NCBI GenBank assembly: GCA_900547305.1
Contig: URGH01000002.1
Location: 1 to 64,000 of the forward strand
From: an uncultured Oscillospiraceae bacterium
GTDB taxonomy: Bacteria; Bacillota; Clostridia; Oscillospirales; Acutalibacteraceae
Direction: 5' to 3'
Length of the DNA: 64,000 nt
How positions within the stretch are numbered: the stretch's first letter is position 1; each line of letters opens with the position of its first letter. Position numbers and translations under genes: made by a program. The notes under the pieces are model-generated. The model did no database searches. It saw only the letters and a list, made by a program, of their open reading frames with translations, and was not told the origin of the DNA. Shown here piece by piece: positions 34,675 to 44,476 of this stretch.

Positions 34675-36866
34675 TACTGATTTATCCTTTCCACGCCGAA
34701 AACGCCCTGCAGCTTTTCAAGCCGTGCTATAATGCTTTTAAGGTGCTCAACGCTTTCAGCCGAGAGCGACATTATAACTAAGCAGTTGCCGCTCTTTGTT
34801 TGCCTTGCGCTTATGCTGTGCACGGGAACGCGCATATTCTGCACCGCATTCATAACGTCTATTAAAAGCCCCTCGCGGTCGATTGCCGAAACCTGCAATG
34901 TAGATATAAACTTTTCCGATTGAGTGCCGTCCCAGTGCGCGGGAATCCAGCGTTCCGGCTCGGGGGAATCGGCAATATTAACAGGCACGTTATTGCAATC
35001 CCGCTTATGAATTGAAACGCCGTGACCGCGTGTAATAAAGCCTATAATATCATCGCCCGGCAGCGGAGTACAGCACTTTGAAAGCTTTATAAGGCAGTTA
35101 TCAATGCCGTCCACCACAACGCCCTCGGATGATTTACTGCGCCGCGTTTCGGGCACGGTAACTATCTCCTGCGGCTTTTGCGCGGCGGTGCGCTTGTTGT
35201 AATCCTCTTTAATTCGGGGCATTATTTTTGAAAGCAGTATTCCGCCGTAGCCTATTGCGGCGTAGAACTCATCCGCTCCCGAAAATTTAAGCCGTTTTGC
35301 AATATCCTCAATAAACTCCGTGTTTTCATTTTCGGGCAAGTCTATTCCGTTGCGGCGGAATTCCCGCTCAACATCCAGCTTGCCTGCGGCGATATTTTCG
35401 GCGCGTTTTTCTTTTTTGAACCACGAGCGTATTTTTGACTTTGCCTGTGAAGTAACGGCAATACCCAGCCAGTCGCGGCTCGGCCCGTGCCCCGGCTGAT
35501 TGGTGGTTAAAATTTCAATTACCTCGCCGGTTTTCACCTCGTGATTTATGGGCACTATTTTTCCGTCAACTTTAGCGCCCACCATTTTAGTACCTACCGC
35601 CGAGTGTATTGCAAAGGCAAAATCCACTATGGTAGAGCCAACGGGCAGATTTATAACGTCGCCGCGGGGAGTAACCGCAAAAACGTCCTCCTGCGATAAA
35701 TCAACCTTTATGCTGCGCACAAGGTCTGAAGCGTCGGTAGAGGCCGCCTGCGAATCGAGTATTTGCCTTATCCACTCAAGCCGCCGCTCCATTTTGGCGT
35801 TATTATCGGTAATGCCCTCTTTGTACTTCCAGTGCGCCGCTATACCGAACTCGGCTGTATGGTGCATTTCAAAGGTGCGAATTTGAATTTCGAAGGGTAT
35901 TCCCGCACGGCTTATAACCGTGGTGTGGAGCGACTGGTACATATTGGGCTTAGGTGTGGAAATATAGTCCTTAAACCTGTTGGGTATCGGGCGGAACATA
36001 TCGTGCATAATTCCGAGAATATTGTAGCAGTCCGCCACGGTGTCGGTTATAATTCTTATGGCGTAAATATCGTAAATTTCGTCAAAGTCCTTGCCCTGAA
36101 CATACATTTTGCGGTATATGCCGTATATTGATTTTATTCTGCCCTGAAACGCCATTTCCACATCGGGCATTTCTTCTTTCAGCCGCTTTTCTATGCGCTG
36201 CTTTATTTCCTCCAATATCTGCTCGCGGTGCTGCTTTCTCAGCATCAGCAGGTCTTCAATTTCCTTGTAGGCAACAGGGTCAAGGTGCTTTAGCGCAAGG
36301 TCCTCAAGCTCCTCTTTGACGGGGCGTATACCGAGCCTGTGCGCTATCGGCGCATATATTTCCAGCGTTTCTACCGATTTATCCCTCTGCTTTTGCGCGG
36401 GCATTGCGTCAATCGTGCGCATATTGTGCAGCCGGTCGGCAAGCTTTATAATTATTACGCGTATATCCTGCCCCATTGCAATGAGCATTTTTCTGAGGCT
36501 CTCCGCCTGCTGCTGCTCCTTGGTGGTAAAGTTAAGCCTGCCTATTTTGGTAACGCCGTCTACAAGCAGCGCCACCTCGTCGCCGAACTCGCGCTTTACA
36601 TCCTCTACCGTAGCGTCGGTGTCCTCTACCACATCGTGTAAAAGCGCCGCAGCTATCGACTCGCTGTCCATTCCGAGGGAGACGATTATAAGCGCCACGT
36701 TAAACGGGTGAATATAGTAATCCTCGTTTGTCCAGCGCTTTTGACCGTCGTGCTTTAAAACGCAGTATTCAAACGCTTTTTTTATAAGTTTATAATCGTA
36801 CTTTCCGCCGAAATCCTGCATTTGTTTATACAGCTTATCGTAATCTCTTTGCTGTGCTTCGGTCAT
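34674..36866 (-). CDS. rel: Bifunctional (p)ppGpp synthetase/hydrolase Rel
   Basis: 730 residues with the full domain series: HD hydrolase (HDVVEDTDATVEDV, RLHNMRT), synthetase (KPNMYQSLHTTVISRAGIPFEIQIRT), TGS (about 390-450), helical and zinc-finger regions and a C-terminal ACT domain (LQVSAIDREGLLIDVMNAVQNM). It makes and degrades the stringent-response alarmone. The start overlaps the recJ stop by four bases. Confidence 0.97.
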   Translation of the reverse strand: MTEAQQRDYDKLYKQMQDFGGKYDYKLIKKAFEYCVLKHDGQKRWTNEDYYIHPFNVALIIVSLGMDSESIAAALLHDVVEDTDATVEDVKREFGDEVALLVDGVTKIGRLNFTTKEQQQAESLRKMLIAMGQDIRVIIIKLADRLHNMRTIDAMPAQKQRDKSVETLEIYAPIAHRLGIRPVKEELEDLALKHLDPVAYKEIEDLLMLRKQHREQILEEIKQRIEKRLKEEMPDVEMAFQGRIKSIYGIYRKMYVQGKDFDEIYDIYAIRIITDTVADCYNILGIMHDMFRPIPNRFKDYISTPKPNMYQSLHTTVISRAGIPFEIQIRTFEMHHTAEFGIAAHWKYKEGITDNNAKMERRLEWIRQILDSQAASTDASDLVRSIKVDLSQEDVFAVTPRGDVINLPVGSTIVDFAFAIHSAVGTKMVGAKVDGKIVPINHEVKTGEVIEILTTNQPGHGPSRDWLGIAVTSQAKSKIRSWFKKEKRAENIAAGKLDVEREFRRNGIDLPENENTEFIEDIAKRLKFSGADEFYAAIGYGGILLSKIMPRIKEDYNKRTAAQKPQEIVTVPETRRSKSSEGVVVDGIDNCLIKLSKCCTPLPGDDIIGFITRGHGVSIHKRDCNNVPVNIADSPEPERWIPAHWDGTQSEKFISTLQVSAIDREGLLIDVMNAVQNMRVPVHSISARQTKSGNCLVIMSLSAESVEHLKSIIARLEKLQGVFGVERINQ

Positions 36867-38875
36867 TCTTTCGCTCCCCTTTCCGATAGTTTTTTGTATG
36901 TAGGCGAATTGTGCAGGTCGCCCTTAGCGCCTGTTGTTCTTAAAACGCCGTCCGCACCCTTTTTAATAAGCCCCAATTCGGACAGCACCGTCAGCGATAC
37001 CTCTGTTTTGGCATAACCGGGGTTTGAAAGCAGCAAATATTTTATACGCTCCGCACTTGTAGGCGCTGCCGCTATAGCCCTGTAAACCGTTCCGGTCTCC
37101 TGCCGTGTGGGGAAGACCTCGTTTGTATCAAAATCCTTGCCGGATAAGAAAAGCTCTAAATTATCCATTTCCCTGAAAAGCCTTTCATCATCCGTTCCGC
37201 TCATTCTCAGCGCCTTTATCTGAACCGATAAATTATATTCACCTGCGTAAAAATTGGTTTCAACCGTAACCGCCGCGTCTAAAATATCTCCCTCTTTAAA
37301 GCAAAAGCGCTCGGGTGTTACGCCGAAAAGCAACGCCTGAAAGGAATTTGTATCCTTTGAAAAAATAAGGCGCAGGTGTTTGCCGCCGCCTATTGGCATA
37401 ATTCTTGCAAGGGTAACGCCGAAAAGCCCGAAAACAGGCGCCGGGTTGCCCGTGCCGAACGGCTCTAACTGCTTTATTGCCTCGGAGAGATCGAGTGTAA
37501 GCGCCGAGGGCTTTAATCTGCAATCAAGCCTTAAAACGGGGCATACAAAATCAAGACTTTCGGCATATTCGTTAATTTTCTCCCTAAAGGCGTTTATATT
37601 TTCCGTTTTAAGGCTTAAGCCCGCGGCTTGCTTATGTCCGCCGTACTTTGTAAGTAAATCGGCGGCATAGCTTATAGCCTCAAAAATCGAAAAGCCCTCA
37701 ATACTGCGGGCAGAGCCTGTGGATATATCGCCGTTTTCGGAAATAATGACCGACGGCTTGCCGTAGCGCTCGGTAATTCGCGCCGCCACTATGCCCACAA
37801 CGCCGGGGTGCCAGTTTTCGCCGCTTACCACTATAACGCGGCGGTGGGAAAGCCCCTCTCTTTCTATTATTTCTGCCGCCTTTTCAAAAATACCCTTTTC
37901 TGTTCCGCGGCGTTCTGCGTTCAGCGCGTCTATTTGGTTTGCAAGCTCCAGCGCCTCGGGCATATTGTCGGTTGTGAGCAGCTTAAAGGCAATATCCGCG
38001 CTGCCAAGCCTGCCCGCCGCGTTTATTCTGGGGGCAATGCCGAAGGCTATGCGGGTTGCGTTCATATCGTTTCTGTCAAGCCCAGCCACGCTCATTATCG
38101 CCGAAAGCCCCTTTGAAGGCGCGTTTTTAAGCTTTTCCGTTCCTAATTTTACAATGCTGCGGTTTTCAAATTTAAGCGGCATAACGTCGGCGGTGACCGC
38201 CACGCTTAAAATATCGGCATATTCATATATCAGTTCTTCGGGCTCTTTGCCCTCTGCCACGCAAATAAGCTTAAAGGCAACCTCTGCGCCGCATATCTCC
38301 TTAAAGTCAGAGGGGCAGCCCGCCCTGTGCGGGTCTACCACCGCGTCGGCGGCAGGCAGCACCTCTCCCGGCAAGTGGTGGTCGGTAACTATTACCGCCA
38401 TACCAAGCTCTTTGGCTCTTTCAACCTCTTTAATGCAGGCAATTCCGTTATCAACGGTTATAATAAGCCCCACGCCGTCTGCCGCCAGTTTTTCCACCGC
38501 GGGAATATTCATACCGTAGCCCTCTTCCATGCGGTCGGGAATATAGCAAACGCAGTTACACCCGCGGCCTTTAAGGTAGGTATACATAATGGCGGCGGAG
38601 CTTACGCCGTCGCAGTCATAATCGCCGAAAACGGCAATTTTTACGCCGTTTTCCGCCGCACAGTTTAAAATATCGGCGGCTTTTTCAATGTCGGCAAGCA
38701 AAAACGGGTCGGAAAAGCAGGGTTCGTCCGATAAAAATTCCTCTAAGTCAGAGGGGTCGGTATACCCGCGCGAGGAAGCTATAAGCGCAACTATGGGGTC
38801 TACCCCGCATTCCTCGGCAAGCTCCTTTGCGAGAGCTTTATCAAGCTCCGCCGTCTGCCATTTTTTCATTCCCAT
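36863..38875 (-). CDS. recJ: Single-strand-specific exonuclease RecJ
   Basis: 670 residues. DYDCDGVSSAAIMY and TDHHLPG are the metal-binding DHH motifs; the DHHA1 motif shows in YGGHKQAAGLSLK, followed by an OB fold. RecJ degrades 5' single-stranded ends in recombination and repair. I keep the ATG at 38875, which has AGG at suitable spacing, over the one two codons later. It starts 30 bases after rnfB and may be read from the rnf transcript. Confidence 0.96.
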   Translation of the reverse strand: MGMKKWQTAELDKALAKELAEECGVDPIVALIASSRGYTDPSDLEEFLSDEPCFSDPFLLADIEKAADILNCAAENGVKIAVFGDYDCDGVSSAAIMYTYLKGRGCNCVCYIPDRMEEGYGMNIPAVEKLAADGVGLIITVDNGIACIKEVERAKELGMAVIVTDHHLPGEVLPAADAVVDPHRAGCPSDFKEICGAEVAFKLICVAEGKEPEELIYEYADILSVAVTADVMPLKFENRSIVKLGTEKLKNAPSKGLSAIMSVAGLDRNDMNATRIAFGIAPRINAAGRLGSADIAFKLLTTDNMPEALELANQIDALNAERRGTEKGIFEKAAEIIEREGLSHRRVIVVSGENWHPGVVGIVAARITERYGKPSVIISENGDISTGSARSIEGFSIFEAISYAADLLTKYGGHKQAAGLSLKTENINAFREKINEYAESLDFVCPVLRLDCRLKPSALTLDLSEAIKQLEPFGTGNPAPVFGLFGVTLARIMPIGGGKHLRLIFSKDTNSFQALLFGVTPERFCFKEGDILDAAVTVETNFYAGEYNLSVQIKALRMSGTDDERLFREMDNLELFLSGKDFDTNEVFPTRQETGTVYRAIAAAPTSAERIKYLLLSNPGYAKTEVSLTVLSELGLIKKGADGVLRTTGAKGDLHNSPTYKKLSERGAKE

Positions 38876-38904
38876 TCTTAATTACCTACCGAATTAAAAT
38901 TGAT

Positions 38905-39681
38905 TTATACAATAACTCCGCGTTTACATGCGGCTTTGCATTTGCCGCAGCCTGTGCAGAGGGTGCGGTCTATAACCGCAAGATTATCAATAACCTTTAA
39001 AGCGCCGCTCTCGCACGCCCTTTCGCACATTTTGCAGGCTATGCAGGAAACAGAGCAGTTTTTAACCACGGGCGCGCCCTTTTCCTTATTCGAGCAGGCA
39101 ACCCTTATTTCAGCCGATTTCGGCAGTACCGATATAAGCGCTTTCGGACATACCGCAACGCATTTGCCGCAGCCCACGCAAATATCGCCGCAAACGGCAG
39201 GTCTGCCGTTTTCAATCGTTATAGCCCCGAAGGGACATACCGCGGCGCAATCGCCGAAACCGAGGCAGCCGAACGAACATTCAAGCGGACCCGACTGAAG
39301 AGCCGCCGCAGCGGCACAGCTTTGCATGCCGCTGTAAGCGTATTTCAGCTTGGTGTTTTCGCGCGTGCCCTTGCAGGCTATAAAGGCAATTTTAGGTTCG
39401 TTTACAACCTCAACGCCCAATATTTCAGCCAGCGCAGCGGCGGCAGCGGCGCCGCCCGGAGCGCATTTATCGGGTGTTGCCTCCCCTGCGGCTACCGCCG
39501 CGGCGTAGCCGTCGCACCCCGAAAAGCCGCAGGCACCGCAGTTAGCACCGGGCAGAGCCTCGCGTATTTTCTCCTGCTTTTCATCCACCGGCACCGCCAT
39601 AAACTTTGAGGCGAGCGATAACCCCACCCCCGCAATAAGACCTATTATGCCGACGATTATAACGGGTAAAAGTATTTCCAT
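38905..39681 (-). CDS. rnfB: Rnf complex subunit B (iron-sulfur protein)
   Basis: 258 residues. An N-terminal membrane anchor, a CGACGFSGCDGYA cluster motif, then several CxxCxxCxxxC ferredoxin motifs (CVGCGKCVAVCP, CIACKMCERACESGA, CTGCGKCKAACKRG). It carries electrons from ferredoxin into the membrane complex. It is the last gene of rnfCDGEAB. Confidence 0.97.
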   Translation of the reverse strand: MEILLPVIIVGIIGLIAGVGLSLASKFMAVPVDEKQEKIREALPGANCGACGFSGCDGYAAAVAAGEATPDKCAPGGAAAAAALAEILGVEVVNEPKIAFIACKGTRENTKLKYAYSGMQSCAAAAALQSGPLECSFGCLGFGDCAAVCPFGAITIENGRPAVCGDICVGCGKCVAVCPKALISVLPKSAEIRVACSNKEKGAPVVKNCSVSCIACKMCERACESGALKVIDNLAVIDRTLCTGCGKCKAACKRGVIV

Positions 39682-39685
39682 TTTT

Positions 39686-40270
39686 TTAACCCCCTATTCC
39701 GGCAAAGCCTAAAAAGGAAAGCGACACAAGCGCCGCCGCAACAAGCGTTATGGGCAGACCCTTTAAAAATTCGGGTATATCGGCGGTTTCAAGCCTTTCG
39801 CGCACGCCCGAAAACAGCAGCATTGCAAGCATAAAGCCAAGCCCCGCGCCAAGCGCGTTCACAAGCGACTGCACAAATCCGAGCTCGTTTGTAATGTTGA
39901 GCATTGTAATGCCCAAAACCGCGCAGTTTGTGGTTATAAGGGGCAAATAAATGCCGAGCGCGTTGTATATGGGCTTTATATATCGCTTTAAAACTATTTC
40001 GATAAACTGAACTATCGCCGCAATAACGAGAATAAACACTATCGTTTCAAGATAAGTGTAATTCGGCGAAAGTATAAAGTGGTAAATAGGCCAGGTAACG
40101 GCGGTGGAAACCACCATTACAAGCGTTACGGCAATGCTCATTGAAAGGGCGGTATCGGTCTTTTTGGAGACGCCCAAAAACGGGCAGATGCCGAGAAATT
40201 TTGAAAGCACCATATTATTGGTGAGTATGGCCGCCAAAAGAATTGAGGCTATGGAGGTTGCGCTATTCAT
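39686..40270 (-). CDS. rnfA: Rnf complex subunit A
   Basis: 194 residues with six membrane helices; NNMVLSKFLGICPFLGVSKK and YLPLITTNCAVLGITMLN are typical, with the conserved Cys residues near the membrane that hold the buried iron-sulfur centre together with RnfE. The start overlaps rnfE by eight bases. Confidence 0.97.
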   Translation of the reverse strand: MNSATSIASILLAAILTNNMVLSKFLGICPFLGVSKKTDTALSMSIAVTLVMVVSTAVTWPIYHFILSPNYTYLETIVFILVIAAIVQFIEIVLKRYIKPIYNALGIYLPLITTNCAVLGITMLNITNELGFVQSLVNALGAGLGFMLAMLLFSGVRERLETADIPEFLKGLPITLVAAALVSLSFLGFAGIGG

Positions 40271-40952
40271 TTACTTCCGCCTCCTTTTCGCCGTTTTTGC
40301 CGCACACGCCTTTAGACGGGCAGCTTTCGCACCCTAAGTGCTCCACGGGCTTTTTGCCGTTTTTCTTTGCAAGCGCGTTTGAGGCTGCTACCAGCATACC
40401 GAAAACGAAAAATCCGCCGGGCGGCAGCAAAAATATTATCATAGGGCTTATAAAGCGGGAGGTAAGCGGCAGCGAGAAAAGCGAACCCGCGCCCAAAAGC
40501 TCGCGTATTGCGCCCATAAGGGTTAAAACGGCGGTAAAGCCCACTCCCATTCCGAGGCCGTCAAGCACGCTCGGCAACACCGAGTTTTTAGAGGCGAACA
40601 TTTCAGCCCTTGCGAGAATTATGCAGTTTACAACTATAAGCGGCAGGTATATTCCGAGGGATTTATCAATTTCAGGCAAAAACGCCTTTACAAGCATTTG
40701 AACAACGCTTACAAACCCCGCTATAATGGTTATAAACGCGGGTATGCGCACCTTATCGGGAATAATATTGCGCAGCAGCGAAATTGCAAGGTTTGAACAT
40801 ACAAGCACAAGCGTTGCCGAAAGCCCCATACCTATGCCGTTTATTGCGGCGGTGGTGACCGCCAAAGTGGGGCATGTGCCGAGCACCAGCCGCAAGGTCG
40901 GGTTTTCTTTAATGAGCCCGTTTGTAAAATAGCCTAAATATTTATTCTTCAC
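40263..40952 (-). CDS. rnfE: Rnf complex subunit E
   Basis: 229 residues from a GTG start that lies within the end of rnfG and has AAGGGGG upstream. Six membrane helices with NPTLRLVLGTCPTLAVTTAA and YLPLIVVNCIILARAE, homologous to RnfA. The C terminus has a short Cys-rich tail (CESCPSKGVC) followed by charged residues that is not part of the membrane core; its role is unknown. Confidence 0.96.
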   Translation of the reverse strand: MKNKYLGYFTNGLIKENPTLRLVLGTCPTLAVTTAAINGIGMGLSATLVLVCSNLAISLLRNIIPDKVRIPAFITIIAGFVSVVQMLVKAFLPEIDKSLGIYLPLIVVNCIILARAEMFASKNSVLPSVLDGLGMGVGFTAVLTLMGAIRELLGAGSLFSLPLTSRFISPMIIFLLPPGGFFVFGMLVAASNALAKKNGKKPVEHLGCESCPSKGVCGKNGEKEAEVNE

Positions 40953-41532
40953 CGACAGTCGCCCCCTTTACCTTTTCAAAATTATCAAGCGCCGTATTTA
41001 CCGCGCGGGTCACGGCGGTTGAGGTTATTGTGGCGCCCGTTACGGCGTCAACCTCGTTATTTTCCGCCTTAGCGCCGTTTTTAAGCAGAGAAATGCCCTT
41101 TTTAAGCCCCGCATACTGCGAGTAAAAGTTCTCTTTAGCAGCGTTTTGCCCAAGCCCCGGGGTCTCGTTTGAAACGTCGAGTATCGCAACGCCCGCAACC
41201 GTGCCGTCGGGCTTTACGGCGGTCATTACCGAAACGTCGCCGCCGTAGCCCTTTGCGCTCTCGGTAAATATGTAGGCGGCGGTTTCTCCGCCCTTTACAG
41301 CGGCGTAGTACTCTATTCCGCCGTCGCTGCATTTCTCAAAATCATCGGCACTAACAAGGCTTTGCATATTCTTTTTGCTGTTTTCTTTTTCAAGCTCGGC
41401 TATTTTTTTAGCCGTAACCTTATTTGTTACGCTTAGCGCCAGCGGAATTATAATGCAAATTGCAAGCAGAACGCCCACGGGCTTTATAATATCCTCGCGG
41501 TTTTTCTTTATTGCTTCAATAAATTTACTCAC
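40942..41532 (-). CDS. rnfG: Rnf complex subunit G (covalent FMN)
   Basis: 196 residues: one N-terminal membrane helix and an extracytoplasmic FMN-binding domain. TGATITSTAV is the flavinylation motif, with the last Thr of the GATxT pattern the expected FMN-phosphate attachment site. It overlaps rnfD by eight bases. Confidence 0.96.
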   Translation of the reverse strand: MSKFIEAIKKNREDIIKPVGVLLAICIIIPLALSVTNKVTAKKIAELEKENSKKNMQSLVSADDFEKCSDGGIEYYAAVKGGETAAYIFTESAKGYGGDVSVMTAVKPDGTVAGVAILDVSNETPGLGQNAAKENFYSQYAGLKKGISLLKNGAKAENNEVDAVTGATITSTAVTRAVNTALDNFEKVKGATVGEE

Positions 41533-42457
41533 TCTTTGCCGCCTCCTTTACTTTTTCAAAACCGAACGGCTTTGAAAGTGTGAAACGGTTTATGTGCGGC
41601 ACTAAAATATTCATAAGCAAAATTGAATATGAAACGCCCTCGGGCAGCGAACCGAATTTTCTTATAACAAATGTTATAATTCCGCAGCCCACAGCGAAAA
41701 CCGCCTTACCGAGCGGGGTTGTGGGGCTTGTGGTGTAGTCGGTTGCCATAAACACCGCGCCCAAAATAAGCCCGCCGCCGAAAACGGATAGCATAACGTT
41801 TTCGCCCGCAATCAGCGAAAGCAGCGCCACCGTGCCTATAAAGCAAACGGGAATTATGGGGGTTATAACCCTGCGTATAACAAGGTACAACCCGCCGACT
41901 ATCAGCAAAAATGCCGAGGTCTCGCCTATCGACCCTGCGTGCATGCCGAAAAACAGGGTTTTAAACGAAAGCACGCCCGCAGTGCCTGCCAAAGGCGTGG
42001 CGGAGGTCACCGCGTCGGAAACAGGCTCTGTAAACCGCGTCATAGCGGCGGGGAAAGAAACAAGCAGCATAATTCTTGCGGCAATGGCGGGGTTTGCAAA
42101 GTTATGCCCCAAGCCGCCGAACATTTGCTTTACCACGATTATAGCCGCAACGCTGCCTATTGCCGCCTGCCAAAGCGGCAGTGTGGGCGGCAGATTCATA
42201 CCGAGCAGCAGCCCTGTTACAACTGCCGACATATCCTTTATTGTATTAGGCTTTTTCAAAGCCTTGTTCCATAAAAATTCGCTTAGTACCGCCACGCCTA
42301 CACAGGTTATTAAAACCGCAAGAGCGCGCAGCCCGAAAAGAATACAGCCGTAGGTGGCGGCGGGCGCTAAGGCTATTACCACGTCGGACATAATGCCGCG
42401 CGTGGTATCGGGTCTTTTTATGTGCGGGGATGATGAAACCGTCAGCATTTCTTTCAT
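41525..42457 (-). CDS. rnfD: Rnf complex subunit D
   Basis: 310 residues with about nine membrane helices. Homologous to NqrB; VTSATPLAGTAG matches the region of the covalent FMN Thr. It probably forms part of the ion path. The start overlaps the rnfC stop by four bases. An apl like flavin transferase (ApbE), needed for RnfD and RnfG, is not in the window. Confidence 0.96.
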   Translation of the reverse strand: MKEMLTVSSSPHIKRPDTTRGIMSDVVIALAPAATYGCILFGLRALAVLITCVGVAVLSEFLWNKALKKPNTIKDMSAVVTGLLLGMNLPPTLPLWQAAIGSVAAIIVVKQMFGGLGHNFANPAIAARIMLLVSFPAAMTRFTEPVSDAVTSATPLAGTAGVLSFKTLFFGMHAGSIGETSAFLLIVGGLYLVIRRVITPIIPVCFIGTVALLSLIAGENVMLSVFGGGLILGAVFMATDYTTSPTTPLGKAVFAVGCGIITFVIRKFGSLPEGVSYSILLMNILVPHINRFTLSKPFGFEKVKEAAKSE

Positions 42458-43788
42458 TTCGCCGTCCGCCTCCTTAATTCAGCCTTTGCAAGCCTCATAC
42501 TTTGCGTGAGCGGTCTGTGCGCGGGACATACAAACGCGCAGCTGCCGCACTCCATACAGTAATTAACGTTAAGATTTTCAAGCCTGTCATAAAGCTTGCT
42601 ATCAAGCGCCGCCTCAACATTTGCGGGATAAAGCCGCATAGGACATGCGCCCGCGCAGCGGTCGCAGTGTATGCAGGGCGTAGTATCGGGCGCTGTTCTT
42701 TCTTCCATAACAATTATGGCGTTATTGCGCTTTTCAATAACCGCGTCGGTGCTGCATACGTCTATTCCCATCATAGGACCGCCCATCATTATTTCCGCCG
42801 CCGTATCGCTCACGCCGCCAGCAAACTCCAAAACGTCCTTTATGGGCGTGCCTATGGGAACAAGCAGGTTTTTAGGCTCTTTAACCGCCGTGCCGTCCAC
42901 CGTTATGCGCTTTGAAACAAGCGGCATACCCGTGGTTATAAACCTGTAAAGCGCGGCAACGCTTGTTATATTCATAACAATGCAGCCAACGTCGCTCGGC
43001 AGCTTACCGAGCGGCACTTTTCTTCCCGTTGCCGAATAAATTATTACCTTTTCCGCTCCCTGCGGGTAGCTTGTGGGCAGCTTCATAAGTTTTACGGTAT
43101 CATCGGTATCGCGCTTATCAGAAGCAATGGTGTAAAGCTTTGTAATAGCCTTTTCCTTATTGCTCTCAATGCAGATTATTACTTTTTCAACGCCTAATTT
43201 TTCTTTAAGCAGATAAACGCCCTCTATAACGTCGTTGTAGTTTTCAATACACTCGCGGTAGTCGCTTGTTATGTAGGGCTCGCACTCCGCGCCGTTTATT
43301 ATAAGGGTATCAATTTTTGTGTCGTCCTTAATATTCAGCTTAACGCCCGTGGGAAAGCCCGCGCCGCCAAGCCCCACAAGTCCGCACGCGGCGGCAGCGG
43401 CGGCTATATCCTCGCGCGTTTTTACTTCAAATGGCTTTATACTCGGGTCGGGGGTCTGCTCGCCGTCGGATTTTACAGTCACATATGTAACGCTGCGCCC
43501 GTTTACGTTTTCCGCCGCCACGGCGCTTACCGTTCCCGAAACGCTTGAATGTACCGGCGCGCTCACAAAGCCGCCCGCCTTGCCTATAAGCATTCCCACA
43601 TATACCTTATCTCCTACAGCAACAACCGGCTCCGCCGGCGCGCCTATGTGCTGGAGCATAGGTATTTTAACGCTTTCGGGCGGCGGCATTATAACGGTTT
43701 CCGCCTCAGCCGTGCCCTTTAGGTGAGGCAGCAGCGTTCCGCCGTGAATTCTGCCCACGGGGCGAAGTATTCTTTCCTTTTTTTCCAT
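42454..43788 (-). CDS. rnfC: Rnf complex subunit C (NADH-binding)
   Basis: 444 residues, the first gene of rnfCDGEAB. GLGGAGFPTGVKL and INGAECEPYITSDYR form the NADH/FMN-binding part; CIHCDRCAGACP and CMECGSCAFVCP hold two 4Fe-4S clusters. The complex couples ferredoxin oxidation by NAD+ to outward Na+ or H+ transport and is a main energy-conserving enzyme in clostridia. The ribosome site is weak (GTGAG). Confidence 0.97.
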   Translation of the reverse strand: MEKKERILRPVGRIHGGTLLPHLKGTAEAETVIMPPPESVKIPMLQHIGAPAEPVVAVGDKVYVGMLIGKAGGFVSAPVHSSVSGTVSAVAAENVNGRSVTYVTVKSDGEQTPDPSIKPFEVKTREDIAAAAAACGLVGLGGAGFPTGVKLNIKDDTKIDTLIINGAECEPYITSDYRECIENYNDVIEGVYLLKEKLGVEKVIICIESNKEKAITKLYTIASDKRDTDDTVKLMKLPTSYPQGAEKVIIYSATGRKVPLGKLPSDVGCIVMNITSVAALYRFITTGMPLVSKRITVDGTAVKEPKNLLVPIGTPIKDVLEFAGGVSDTAAEIMMGGPMMGIDVCSTDAVIEKRNNAIIVMEERTAPDTTPCIHCDRCAGACPMRLYPANVEAALDSKLYDRLENLNVNYCMECGSCAFVCPAHRPLTQSMRLAKAELRRRTAK

Positions 43789-43832
43789 ATTTCAATACTC
43801 ACTTTCTGAAACAGGATATAATTATTTATTAT

Positions 43833-43861
43833 ATAATACTATATAACCGAATTATTTTCAA
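43833..43861 (-). promoter_or_regulatory. Promoter of the rnf operon
   Basis: On the minus strand TTGAAA (43856-43861) and TATTAT (43833-43838) are 17 bases apart, about 45 bases before rnfC. It faces away from the promoter at 43878. Confidence 0.7.
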
Positions 43862-43877
43862 GTTTAAAATGCTTATA

Positions 43878-43906
43878 TTGACAAAACCCTATGCGCGTTA
43901 TAAAAT
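43878..43906 (+). promoter_or_regulatory. Promoter of the YcxB-like pseudogene and possibly tsaE
   Basis: TTGACA (43878-43883) and TAAAAT (43901-43906) are 17 bases apart, with GGAGGGG and an ATG just downstream at 43927. Confidence 0.75.
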
Positions 43907-43926
43907 AATAGCCGGAGGGGTTTAGT

Positions 43927-44466
43927 ATGAAATTTCAGTTTAACATTGATTTGACCGATAAGGATTATGTTGATTTTAATATTTTTTGGCAGACAAAATC
44001 CCGCTACGGCAAAAAAATTCTGACGACATTAAGGATTTTTTTGCTGGTACTGTGCTGTATTCCCACGCTGTCGGTAGTGCTTGACATGGGCTTTTCTGCG
44101 GAATCGATAATTCCCGGAATTTTGTGGATTATAATTATACAGCTGTTACTGGTGCCTTTCTTTAAGCTGATAGCCAAAATTCAAATAAAAGCCCTGATAT
44201 AAAACGGAAAACCACCCTATTCGCCCCATTCGGTGCTTACCTTTTATGAGGACTGCTTTACAGAAGAAACGGAAGACATTAAAACCGAAGTCAAATATTC
44301 GGCAATTGACAGAATAAGCATTGTTGAAAACAAGCTGATTATGATTCATACCAACTCGGTGCAGGCTTATCTGCTGCCTGCAATATGCTTTGGCTCAGAT
44401 ATAAAATATAACCTCTTTAAAGAATTTATAAAAACAAAGTGCGCCGCCGTTGATACGTATAAATAA
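43927..44466 (+). pseudogene. YcxB-like membrane protein, interrupted by an in-frame stop
   Basis: Two frames, 43927-44199 and 44203-44463, are in the same reading frame and separated by a single TAA at 44200-44202. Together they make about 179 codons, the usual length of YcxB-like proteins: a short N-terminal strand region, two membrane helices (IFLLVLCCIPTLSVVL and SIIPGILWIIIIQLLLVPFF) and a soluble C-terminal domain (VLTFYEDCFTEETEDIKTEVKYSAIDRI). The residue at the stop is expected to be Lys before NGKPPYSP, so an AAA to TAA change would explain it. Promoter and ribosome site are intact, so the loss is recent or a sequencing error. Confidence 0.8.
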
Positions 44467-44476
44467 GGGTGAAAAA

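Noticed and set aside
37791..38519. A 242-codon open frame on the plus strand
   Set aside because: It is the antisense of recJ, Ser/Ala/Pro-rich with no recognisable domain or start signal.
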